From JAGLTA01 sp023142625 (GTDB lineage Bacteria > Patescibacteriota > Patescibacteriia > JAACEG01), in the NCBI GenBank assembly GCA_030641665.1, contig DAOWHA010000038.1:1-64000 (forward strand): DNA of 64,000 nt, in the 5' to 3' direction. Positions 1 to 7,385 of the stretch are shown piece after piece (position 1 is the stretch's first letter; every line of letters begins with the position of its first letter). The position numbers and the translations under genes were made by a program. Under the pieces are notes generated by a model. The model saw nothing but the letters and a program-made list of their open reading frames with translations. It ran no database searches and was not told the DNA's origin.

Positions 1-1371
1 ATCCATCGCTAACGCGTAAACCGTTTCTTGAGCGTTAATCAGTTTAATAATCGGGGATTCTGTTAATTTATTAAAATTCGCCAAAGATTCGGGTTCTTTA
101 ATTTCCGTTATCATCCTTGTTTTGAAATCCAAATCTTTGATCTGCTGTTGAATTTCCAATAGTTTTGTTTTTTGCTCCTGTGAATTTTTAGGAAGTTTTT
201 TAATTAAATTTTCTAATTCAATTAAAACAGCCATTTTATCGCTGTCATTATAAATTAAATTCGCTTCCAATCTGTTGATTTTTTCTTCTATTTCTAACTG
301 CAATTCTTTATAATATTGATTATTTTCCTTTGCGCTTTTTTTATTTTTTAAATAGAAAGTGCCTTGCGCGAAAAGCGCTATAAATATTATTATGGCAATC
401 AAGAGCGTTATTTTTAAGCGAGGAAAGTTTTTTAATCGGCTTTGAGCCAGTTTAATTTTTTGCGACAACTCTGTTTTTTTTTCATTCAGTTTTAGTATAA
501 TTTTAGGTTTATCGCGAGAAACGCTTATTGTAGGCGGCATTGAATCTTCAATTAGTTTTTCCGCTTCTTTATCAACGCTATTGTCAATTACATCAGACTG
601 TTTAATTATCGGTTGAACGGCATCATCGTTGCTTTTTTCTTCCGCTATAATATTTTTTTTTATTTTAATGATTATACTTGCAAACATTCTGTCGCTGTTT
701 ACTTCCAATAAAAGATTTTTTATTTCAGTTGAAATATTTTCAGCAGTATTGCGCTCGGATATTATTTTTATCTTGTCTAGCGAAATATAATCTAAAATAT
801 TATTTGTGCAAAAAATTAAGGCGCTTTTGCTTTTTATTTTTCCATTAATAACATTTGAGAAAATTTTAAATTGATTCGGGTTGTCTTTTTTTGCTTCTTT
901 TATCTGCAGTATGTCAAATCGGCTTTTATTAATAGGGTGAATCAACAATGAGTCTAATTTTCCAACTTGAGAAAAGTAAAGATAATGCTTGTCGTCATTT
1001 ATATTATAATATATTAAGCCGATTAATAAATTTAATCTGTTTAAAAATTTATTTAAATCTATAGTCAGTTTTTCCCGCCTAATAAAGTTATGTATATTAT
1101 TATTGAAATTATATAAAAAATTTTCAAAAATATTTTCAATTTTTATTTCATCTATTTCGGTATTGAGCGGTATTTGGCTGTCGTAATATTTTTTAATCTC
1201 TTGCTGAAAAAAGACGCCCATTTTTTGATTATTGTTATTTTTTGCGTTTTCAGAAATAAAAAATATTCTGCCAATTTTATCTTGTCCATATTCTTCGCGC
1301 GGTATAATAATTTGGCAGTCTGTTTTTCCGCCTTGATTGCCGATAATAAATTGTGTTAATTTAATAGACAT
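1..1371 (-). CDS. Hypothetical single-pass membrane protein, 3' end outside the window
   Basis: An open frame of 457 codons runs without a stop from an ATG at 1371 off the left edge. I do not recognise the family. The N-terminal half (about 310 residues) is soluble-looking and rich in N, K and I. A clear hydrophobic segment (ITLLIAIIIFIALF) lies near residues 320-338, followed by a Lys/Glu-rich helical stretch of about 80 residues with coiled-coil character. The last visible residues (INAQETVYALAMD) could open an extracytoplasmic beta-propeller, but too little is present to say. It is divergent from the winged-helix gene at 1454 across an 82-bp AT-rich spacer. The start has no Shine-Dalgarno, as for most housekeeping genes here. 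Confidence 0.6.
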   Translation of the reverse strand, partial: MSIKLTQFIIGNQGGKTDCQIIIPREEYGQDKIGRIFFISENAKNNNNQKMGVFFQQEIKKYYDSQIPLNTEIDEIKIENIFENFLYNFNNNIHNFIRREKLTIDLNKFLNRLNLLIGLIYYNINDDKHYLYFSQVGKLDSLLIHPINKSRFDILQIKEAKKDNPNQFKIFSNVINGKIKSKSALIFCTNNILDYISLDKIKIISERNTAENISTEIKNLLLEVNSDRMFASIIIKIKKNIIAEEKSNDDAVQPIIKQSDVIDNSVDKEAEKLIEDSMPPTISVSRDKPKIILKLNEKKTELSQKIKLAQSRLKNFPRLKITLLIAIIIFIALFAQGTFYLKNKKSAKENNQYYKELQLEIEEKINRLEANLIYNDSDKMAVLIELENLIKKLPKNSQEQKTKLLEIQQQIKDLDFKTRMITEIKEPESLANFNKLTESPIIKLINAQETVYALAMD

Positions 1372-1453
1372 ATATTTTAATAGACCCGTTGTAATTGCTT
1401 TTTAGTATTTTTTGTATTATACTATAAAATAAATTATTCACAAACTATAATTT

Positions 1454-2044
1454 ATGCTTGAACAATTATTTGGTTCAAAAGCCAGAACAAAACTCCTAAT
1501 CTTTTTTTTAATAAATAATGAAAAAAGTTATTATATTCGGGAATTAACCAGAATTTTGCGTTCGCAGATTAATTCTATACGGCGCGAAATAGAAAATTTA
1601 AAAAATTTCGGCATTTTAACCGAAGGCGCGAAAGATTTAGGGCAAAAAGACAGAAAGAATTTTCAGCAAAGAAAATATTTTAAAGCGAACACAAATTTTA
1701 TTCTCTATGATGAATTAAAATCTCTTATTTTGAAATCGCAGTTGATGAGCCGAAAAAATTTGATTGAAAAAATTATCAAAAGCGGAAATATAAGCTATCT
1801 TGTTTTAACAGGATTTTTTGTCAGTTCCGCTGATTCGCCGACGGATATTTTAATAGTTGGCAAGATAAATAAAAAAATAGTAAATAAAATTATAGGCAAG
1901 CTTGAAAAAGAATTTAATAAAAATATTAATTATACCGTAATCAGCAAAACAGAATTTTTTTATAGAAAGGATATAACTGATAAATTTTTATACAATATTT
2001 TAGAGGGCAAAAAGATTGTAATTGTTGATAAACTAAAAAAATAG
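1454..2044 (+). CDS. Winged helix-turn-helix domain protein
   Basis: 196 residues. The first 70 or so form a winged helix: a short helix LFGSKARTKLLIFFL, a helix-turn-helix with YYIRELTRILRSQINSIRREIENL, and a wing ending GILTE. This arrangement is common in small CPR regulators that resemble ArsR or nucleotidyltransferase-linked wHTH proteins. The C-terminal 100 residues (ISYLVLTGFFVSSADSPTDILIVGKI) look like a nucleotidyltransferase or sensor alpha/beta fold (beta strand, then a D-x-LIVG strand) without the complete catalytic set, so a DNA-binding regulator is the safer call. The start ATG follows AT-rich sequence with no Shine-Dalgarno. The gene faces the short tsaB-like gene with 7 bp between stops. 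Confidence 0.65.
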   Translation: MLEQLFGSKARTKLLIFFLINNEKSYYIRELTRILRSQINSIRREIENLKNFGILTEGAKDLGQKDRKNFQQRKYFKANTNFILYDELKSLILKSQLMSRKNLIEKIIKSGNISYLVLTGFFVSSADSPTDILIVGKINKKIVNKIIGKLEKEFNKNINYTVISKTEFFYRKDITDKFLYNILEGKKIVIVDKLKK

Positions 2045-2051
2045 ATATTAT

Positions 2052-2408
2052 TTATAATTTAATTTTTTTAATTTTCGTTAAACCAGTTTCTATTAAATTT
2101 TTTATATTTTTATTCGGCTGAGAGTTTATTTTGAAAACAGGAATTTTTAAAGAGGCGCTTAAGCCGTTGGCGATAGTTATTGATATTCTGATTGCCGTGA
2201 AAGGACCGTCATTATTAACTACAAAAACAGCTTTTATTTTTTTTAAGGCTGTTTTTTGTTTTTTTAGCAGCTTGTCAATCAAGATTAGAATTTTATCAGA
2301 TTTTGCTTTTGAATTTTTTTTAGAGATGATTTTAATTTCATCTTCTTTGATTAAGAATAGGGCTGCCTCAATTTTATTTAGTTTCGTGGCGTTGATAAAT
2401 AGGAACAT
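2052..2408 (-). CDS. tsaB: Short TsaB-like protein (tRNA t6A37 modification)
   Basis: 118 residues matching only the N-terminal half of TsaB, the partner that supports TsaD in N6-threonylcarbamoyladenosine formation at tRNA position 37. The recognisable block is DGPFTAIRISITIANGL followed by KIPVF, which corresponds to the GPGSFTGLRIG...AKGLA...IPL motif of the family. The preceding KSDKILILIDKLLKKQK corresponds to HSE-LLP-I-LL. The usual N-terminal ILAIDTS is weakened to LFINATK. Family members in E. coli are about 230 aa; half-length versions are seen in reduced genomes, so this is probably functional rather than broken. It lies convergent to the winged-helix gene and downstream of valS on the same strand, separated from it by a dispersed repeat. 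Confidence 0.7.
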   Translation of the reverse strand: MFLFINATKLNKIEAALFLIKEDEIKIISKKNSKAKSDKILILIDKLLKKQKTALKKIKAVFVVNNDGPFTAIRISITIANGLSASLKIPVFKINSQPNKNIKNLIETGLTKIKKIKL

Positions 2409-2454
2409 AATTGCGATTTTATTTTTTAAGAATTATAAAAAGTATAAATTGCAC

Positions 2455-2596
2455 TGTCTTTGTGAGGGAGCGATAGCGACCGAAGCAATCCCATTACTGA
2501 GCGCATAATATTTATTTTGCATAGTTTGTGTGGATATTAACGAGATTGCTTCGTCGCACCTCTCTCGCTTCGCTCGTTCAACTCCTCGCAAAGACA
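2455..2596. repeat. Dispersed inverted repeat, family A (complete copy)
   Basis: A 142-bp element with ends reading TGTCTTTGTGAGGGAGC on the left and CTCCTCGCAAAGACA on the right, which are inverted copies of each other. The interior contains GCAATCCCATTACTGAGCG and its counterpart GAGATTGCTTCGTCGC. Related copies are found at 28543, 29888, 37302, 44174 and 62694. It holds no gene and separates tsaB from valS. The form is that of a MITE or REP-like element. Confidence 0.85.
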
Positions 2597-2625
2597 TTTG
2601 GTTTTATGCGTTTTTCGAAATTAGA

Positions 2626-5600
2626 TTAATTTACTCTGTATTTTTTTAATTTATCCTTTGTTTTTTGATATTTGTTTTTTTCTATTTCAACAATTTTAAA
2701 AGGAGCGTTAGCTATAAAATTTTTATTGTCTAATTTATTTTTTAATTGAATTAAATATTTTTCAAGATTATCTATTTCTTTTTGCAAGTTTTCTTTCTCT
2801 TTTTTTTTATCAATCATTCCAATTAAATAAATTTCAATATCGCCAATAACTAAATAAATAGCATCTTTGATTTTCGCGCCTTTTTCTAAAATTTTTAATT
2901 CGCTAATTCCAGTCCGCAAGTTTTTAATTAAATGCGCCTGCGATTCGATGAGTTCTTTTTTATCGCCAGCGTAAATTACAGTTTTTATTTTTTGGGATGG
3001 TTTAATTTTATACTGCGAACGAGAATTCCGGATTGTTTTGATAATATTTTGGATTATATCAAAACGACGAGGATCTACAGAAATGTTAAACTTATGGGTT
3101 GGCCATTTTTCAACCATCAATAAATTTTTTTTGTCCATCTCTTTCCAGATTTTTTCTGTCACAAAAGGGATAAAGGGATGCCATAACTTTAATAATTTTT
3201 CCAAAATTAATATTAGAATTTTATTTTTTTCTGAACTTTTTTCAAATTTACTAATTTCTAAATACCAATCCGCAAAAAAATCTAAAGTAAATGTTTGCAA
3301 GAGTGTTGCTGCGAATGAAAAGTCATAACAATTTAAAAACTCTGTTGCTGATTTGGATTTTGTTATTGACGCGACAATGTCTACATCAATCAATGAATCA
3401 AAATTAGTTAAAATCCACTTATCCGCTAAAGTTAATTTTTTAACATCAACATCTGACATCTGACATCTGACATCTGACATCTGATAAATATACCTTGAAA
3501 TATTCCAAAGTTTATTCACAAAATTCCTGCACCCTTCAATTTTTTCTTCACCTAATCGCATATCATTTCCAGGAGTGTTTCCAATTAATAAAGACAGGCG
3601 GACAGCGTCTGTGCCGAATTTATCAATTACGACAAGCGGGTCAATCCCGTTGCCTTTTGATTTGCTCATCTTTTTTCCATGTTCGTCTAAAACCATTCCA
3701 TTCAAATAAACTTTTTCAAAAGGTATTTCATTAACAGCGAATAGAGACATCATTATCATCCGCGAAACCCAAAGCGTTAAAATTTCATAGCCAGTTCCTA
3801 AAACTTGCGTTGGATGAAATTTTGCCAAGTCTCCTGATTTTTTTCCGTTTTTAAAATTATCCGGCCAGCCTAAAGTAGAAAAAGTCCACATTCCAGAAGA
3901 AAACCAAGTGTCTAAAGAATCTTCGTCTTGAATCCAATTATCGCCTTTGGGCGGTTTAACCCCGACATAAATATTTTTTTCTGTGTCTAATTCATATCTT
4001 CTAATTGTGCTAACTGAAGTAAATTCGCCAAGCGCCTCTATTTTTGAAATATTATTTATAACAGCATGCATCATATCTAAAGGATCTTCGTGCGAGACAA
4101 CTAAAATAGTTTTTCCAGCGTATTTATTTTTTATATCTTCAAGAAAATCGCTAACCCTTTTCCTGACATCTTCATAACTCTCACCATCAGGTATCTCCAG
4201 CCAAAAAGTAGCGCCGTTTTTTTCAACTATCTTGATATCTGGATTTTCCTTTAAGACATCATCCCTTCTTTTTCCTTCAAACATTCCGTAATAATGCTCT
4301 TTTAATCTATCGTCTTCAATTATTTCAACATTATGGATATTTAAAATTTCAGCTGTCCTTTTTGCCCGCTTTAACGGCGAGGTGATTATTAAATCAATTT
4401 TTTCATTTTTAAATTTATCCCTTAACTTAAAAGTAGTTTCTTCGCCCAGCTTGTTCATCGGAATATCTTTTTGTCCTTGCATTATCCCTCTTACATTCCA
4501 ATCAGTCTTCCCATGCCGCGCTATTATCAAATTGATTTTTGATTTTTGATTTTTGACTTTTGACTTATAATACACCGGTATTCTATGCCCGAACCAAATT
4601 TGCCTGCTAATGCACCAGTCATGCATATTTTCCATCCAATCCAAATATCTTTTTTCAAATCGGTCTGGAATAAATTCAATAGATTTGTTTTTAGCGGCTT
4701 CAATCGCTTTTTCCTTTAACGATTTTCCTCCAAGCCGCTCTAATTTTTTATCTACGCTCACAAACCATTGCTTTGACGGCAGCGGCTCAATAGCCGTATC
4801 GCATCTATAACAGACTGACAGATTATTTTCTATCTCCTCTTCTTTTTCTAATAAATTGTCTTTTTTTAATTTTTTAATAATTATTTTTCGCGCTTCCAAA
4901 ACCGATCTATTTGAATATTCGCCAAAGCCATTTTTAATTTTTCCGTCCTCGCCGATAACTTTTATAATTTTCAGTCTGTTTTTTTCCGCCATTTGCCAGT
5001 CTGCCATTGAATGCGCCGGAGTAACGCCCAAAGCGCCTGTCCCAAAGTTCATTTCAACATGGCGATCAGCGATAATTTTTATTTTTAATTTTATATCGCA
5101 AAAATCAACCTCGTAAGTTTTGCCAATATACTTTTTATATCTTTTGTCTTTTGGATTAACCGCTACAGCCGTATCGCCTAATTTTGTTTCTGGTCTTGTC
5201 GTCGCGATTGCAAAAGGAAAATTTTTGCTGTATTTAAAAGTGTATAATTTTGTTTTTTGATTTTTATATTCCACCTCATCGTCGGAAAGAGTGGATTGGC
5301 AGCGCGGACACCAATTAATAACCCTTTCTCCGCGATAGATTGCGCCTGCCTTATACATATCAACGAACATTTTTTTAACAGCTTCAACTCTTTGTTTGTC
5401 TAAAGTAAACGCCTCGCGCGACCAGTCTAATGAAGCCCCCATCTTTTTTGTTTGGTTTAAAATTACCGCTTGCGTTTTTTTTAAATATTCCCAAACTTTT
5501 TTAAGAAATTTTTCGCGCCCCAAATCGTGCCGCGACAGCCCTTCTTTTTTTAAGAGCCTTTTTTCAACCACATTCTGTGTAGCAATTGCCGCGTGGTCTG

Positions 5601-5895
5601 TGCCAGGCAGCCAAAGCGTCCGATCTCCTTTCATCCTATGATATCTAATCATTAAGTCTTGGGTTGCTATTATTGACGCGTGTCCAATATGCAACTTATC
5701 TGTAATATTCGGCGGTGGCAGAATAATTGTATATGTTTTAGCGTCTTTTTTGCAAAGTTTTTCAGGCAGATTATCCAGATTATCAGCCAAAGGCTGACCA
5801 GCCTCTGGCTGGAAAAAACCGGACTTTTCCCAAGCCGCGTAAATTTTATCCTCAACCTCTTTTGGATTGTACGCTTTCGGCAGTTCTTTTTTCAT
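2626..5895 (-). CDS. valS: Valyl-tRNA synthetase with an inserted histidine-phosphatase domain
   Basis: Charges tRNA-Val with valine in the cytoplasm. 1089 residues, about 130-200 longer than usual. Visible parts: HIGH motif at residues 69-72, editing domain with TTRPET at 232-237 and a GTG...TPAHS block near 285-295, catalytic second half with WCISRQIWFGHRIPVYY at 427-443 and LDTWFSS at 661-667, KMSKS at 742-746, anticodon-binding helices, and a C-terminal coiled coil from about 1020. Between RIPVYY and the DTWFSS region, where other ValRS carry a short loop or zinc knuckle, sits a complete phosphoglycerate mutase-type histidine phosphatase (residues about 455-637). Two further oddities are an N-terminal insert from a dispersed hairpin repeat (QPEAGQPLAD, 30-39) and a 7-bp tandem repeat coding for QMSDVRCQMSDV. 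No Shine-Dalgarno precedes the ATG. Confidence 0.97.
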   Translation of the reverse strand: MKKELPKAYNPKEVEDKIYAAWEKSGFFQPEAGQPLADNLDNLPEKLCKKDAKTYTIILPPPNITDKLHIGHASIIATQDLMIRYHRMKGDRTLWLPGTDHAAIATQNVVEKRLLKKEGLSRHDLGREKFLKKVWEYLKKTQAVILNQTKKMGASLDWSREAFTLDKQRVEAVKKMFVDMYKAGAIYRGERVINWCPRCQSTLSDDEVEYKNQKTKLYTFKYSKNFPFAIATTRPETKLGDTAVAVNPKDKRYKKYIGKTYEVDFCDIKLKIKIIADRHVEMNFGTGALGVTPAHSMADWQMAEKNRLKIIKVIGEDGKIKNGFGEYSNRSVLEARKIIIKKLKKDNLLEKEEEIENNLSVCYRCDTAIEPLPSKQWFVSVDKKLERLGGKSLKEKAIEAAKNKSIEFIPDRFEKRYLDWMENMHDWCISRQIWFGHRIPVYYKSKVKNQKSKINLIIARHGKTDWNVRGIMQGQKDIPMNKLGEETTFKLRDKFKNEKIDLIITSPLKRAKRTAEILNIHNVEIIEDDRLKEHYYGMFEGKRRDDVLKENPDIKIVEKNGATFWLEIPDGESYEDVRKRVSDFLEDIKNKYAGKTILVVSHEDPLDMMHAVINNISKIEALGEFTSVSTIRRYELDTEKNIYVGVKPPKGDNWIQDEDSLDTWFSSGMWTFSTLGWPDNFKNGKKSGDLAKFHPTQVLGTGYEILTLWVSRMIMMSLFAVNEIPFEKVYLNGMVLDEHGKKMSKSKGNGIDPLVVIDKFGTDAVRLSLLIGNTPGNDMRLGEEKIEGCRNFVNKLWNISRYIYQMSDVRCQMSDVDVKKLTLADKWILTNFDSLIDVDIVASITKSKSATEFLNCYDFSFAATLLQTFTLDFFADWYLEISKFEKSSEKNKILILILEKLLKLWHPFIPFVTEKIWKEMDKKNLLMVEKWPTHKFNISVDPRRFDIIQNIIKTIRNSRSQYKIKPSQKIKTVIYAGDKKELIESQAHLIKNLRTGISELKILEKGAKIKDAIYLVIGDIEIYLIGMIDKKKEKENLQKEIDNLEKYLIQLKNKLDNKNFIANAPFKIVEIEKNKYQKTKDKLKKYRVN
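3985..4533 (-). other. Histidine phosphatase (PGM-like) domain inserted in valS
   Basis: Within the ValRS frame the segment LIIARHGKTDWNVRGIMQG opens a histidine-phosphatase fold. Catalytic residues are all visible: the RHG motif at residues 460-462, Arg in SPLKRAKRTAE near 510-513, Glu in RLKEHYYGMFEG at 533, and the second His in VVSHEDP at 602. The reading frame is continuous on both sides. The upstream junction is a simple repeat of AAGTCAAAA/AAATCAAAA units (about 4535-4570) coding for KSKVKNQKSKIN, the same repeat type that invades rsmH. The domain is probably an active small phosphatase carried on the synthetase; its substrate is unknown. Confidence 0.9.
5784..5811. repeat. Double-hairpin repeat inside the valS coding region
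   Basis: Two adjacent 5-bp-stem hairpins, CAGCCAAAGGCTG and CAGCCTCTGGCTG, separated by two bases. The same pair occurs in the mraZ leader at 9271-9299 and, with changes, at 9917-9943. Here it is read in frame and adds about ten residues (QPEAGQPLAD) before the ValRS catalytic core. Confidence 0.8.
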
Positions 5896-5958
5896 AAGAA
5901 TTATTTTGATTTTATTTATCTATTATAACTGCGGTAAAAAAAAATACAAGAAAAATTT

Positions 5959-6693
5959 TTAATTTATCGGTTTTGCTCTGCGCCAGATAATTTCAAAAAT
6001 GTCAGCCAAACTGTCTTTTATTTTTTTATTTTCAATAACAACGCAAAGCGGCTGGCTCGGAACTATAATTAATACTTTATTTGAAAATAGATAAAGCATA
6101 ATTTTAAAATTGTTTAAAAATTTGCTTGTTCTGATTTTGATTTGATGATCGCGAATTACAAAATAGTCCTGGCAATAAGACGGTAAAACTGTTCGGGAGG
6201 TAATGCCTAATTTTTTCTTTTTTGCCAGCAATTCTTTCCAAAAATCAAATCCTAATTTTAACGCCTGTCTGGTATCTCCTTCAATAGTTAAAATTTCATC
6301 TTTTTTTGGATTTAACAAATTAATTTCCTCCAATGTTTTGCGCAATCCGCTCATTGTGTCATAAACTTGGATACGGCTGCCAGCAGTTTGTTTTTCAAAC
6401 AATGTCTGCAATTGCGGCATTAAAGCTTCAAGGAAATTTTTTTGCTCGCGAAGTTGGAATAATAACTTTTCAGGGCTTTTGATAAAATAATATTTTCTTT
6501 TTTGCCTAATTTCAATACCGATTAAGTCATCGCCTGTCATTTTTTTAAGGATAGGATAAAGCGTTGTTCTTTTGATTTTTGTCTTATCTGAAATTTTTTG
6601 AATAATCAAGGGTCCGTTTTCCAATAAGGAAAGATAAATTTTTGCTTTTTTTGGAGATAGACCGATTTTAATTAAAAATTCTTCTTTAATCAT
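5959..6693 (-). CDS. TrmB-family transcriptional regulator
   Basis: 244 residues. An N-terminal winged helix typical of TrmB proteins is seen at residues 1-75: IGLSPKKAKIYLSLLENGPLIIQKISDKTKIKRTTLYPILKKM. A helical linker (residues 80-115) follows, then a C-terminal sensor-like domain with an LTIEGDTRQALKLGFDFWKEL segment. TrmB-like proteins regulate sugar and other metabolic genes; the ligand here cannot be told. It is divergent from two small genes at 6887 and 7050, and two perfect inverted repeats stand between them, which suggests autoregulation and control of the divergent unit. Confidence 0.85.
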   Translation of the reverse strand: MIKEEFLIKIGLSPKKAKIYLSLLENGPLIIQKISDKTKIKRTTLYPILKKMTGDDLIGIEIRQKRKYYFIKSPEKLLFQLREQKNFLEALMPQLQTLFEKQTAGSRIQVYDTMSGLRKTLEEINLLNPKKDEILTIEGDTRQALKLGFDFWKELLAKKKKLGITSRTVLPSYCQDYFVIRDHQIKIRTSKFLNNFKIMLYLFSNKVLIIVPSQPLCVVIENKKIKDSLADIFEIIWRRAKPIN

Positions 6694-6708
6694 ATGTTGC
6701 TATAAAAA

Positions 6709-6772
6709 ATGACTATAATTTAGTCATTATTTTTAATACTAAATACTATAATTTACCTTATTATAGTATAAT
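6709..6772. promoter_or_regulatory. Two inverted repeats over a promoter, candidate TrmB-like operators
   Basis: ATGACTA-N5-TAGTCAT spans 6709-6727, just upstream of the regulator start on the minus strand. ATACTATAAT-N7-ATTATAGTAT spans 6743-6769 with 10-bp perfect arms. The second overlaps TATAAT at 6767-6772, a likely -10 box for the small genes to the right. Both repeats share the core CTATAATTTA. A regulator bound here would cover both divergent starts. The assignment to the TrmB-like protein is inference from position. Confidence 0.55.
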
Positions 6773-6886
6773 ATGATTTTTAGTTTGTCAAGTTATTTGA
6801 CAGTATTAAATAAAAATAGTGAAATTAAAAAAAAGTATAAGGAGGGCGTACCTTGAACAATTTAAATAAAATGGAGGTAATGCAAA

Positions 6887-7057
6887 ATGAAAAAAAGAAT
6901 AATAGAGGCAGCATCTGCTGCAGGGAGCAAGGGCGGTATTATTTGCGAAGAAAAAGACGACTTCAACGATCGTCTTCGCAGAATGAAAAAAATAAAAAAA
7001 GAAAAAGAAAAAAATGGAAGGAATAAGGGAAAAAAGGGAGGAGAAAAAAATGTCTGA
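6887..7057 (+). CDS. Small basic protein, uncertain frame
   Basis: ATG at 6887 is preceded at 9-bp spacing by GGAGG (6873-6877) and opens a 56-codon frame: MKKRIIEAASAAGSKGG, then an acidic patch, then a Lys-rich tail. Its stop overlaps the next start region. A competing frame starts at TTG 6853 behind AAGGAGGG and also reads about 57 codons, ending in a Lys/Arg-rich tail. The first is preferred because it is less extreme in composition and couples to the next gene. I do not recognise either product. Confidence 0.4.
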   Translation: MKKRIIEAASAAGSKGGIICEEKDDFNDRLRRMKKIKKEKEKNGRNKGKKGGEKNV

Positions 7058-7196
7058 AAAAGCATTATCAACGCGGCATTTGACAGAAGAAGAAGAAAGA
7101 CACTTGACAAATTTGGACGCGGCGCTTGAAAATTATTATAGTGCAATGCGTCGAGCGGAGAAAAAGGAGGAGAAAAAAGAAAAAAAGAACGGCTAA
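7050..7196 (+). CDS. Small charged protein of unknown function
   Basis: 48 residues from ATG 7050, behind GGGAGG at 7036-7041; the longer frame from 7014 lacks a ribosome site. The sequence begins MSEKALSTRHLTEEEERHLTNLDAALENYY and ends with a run of E and K. The body is predicted as two amphipathic helices. It overlaps the previous small gene by 8 bp, so the two are probably translated together, and a terminator follows 16 bp downstream. No family recognised. Confidence 0.55.
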   Translation: MSEKALSTRHLTEEEERHLTNLDAALENYYSAMRRAEKKEEKKEKKNG

Positions 7197-7212
7197 AATG
7201 TCGTTCAAAAAT

Positions 7213-7252
7213 AAGCGATAAGTTAAATTGAATTTTAATTTATCGCTTTTTT
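7213..7252 (+). terminator. Rho-independent terminator of the small-gene unit
   Basis: AAGCGATAA...TTATCGCTT stem continued by GTTAAA/TTTAAT pairing, loop TTGAA, followed by a T run. It closes the unit that begins at the 6767 -10 box. Confidence 0.8.
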
Positions 7253-7385
7253 ATTTGCGGATGCGGATTTATGAATTCAAAAGATAAAACAGAAAATTTA
7301 TTAAGAAATTAAAATAGAAAAACCGTTGAAATTAAATTCAACGGAAATTAATAAAATTTTTCTTTTGGAATTTTTAATTTTAAAG

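Noticed and set aside
6862..7146. 94-codon minus-strand frame opposite the two small genes
   Set aside because: Poly-Phe/Ser shadow of Lys/Glu-rich codons; the plus-strand ORFs have ribosome sites and a terminator.
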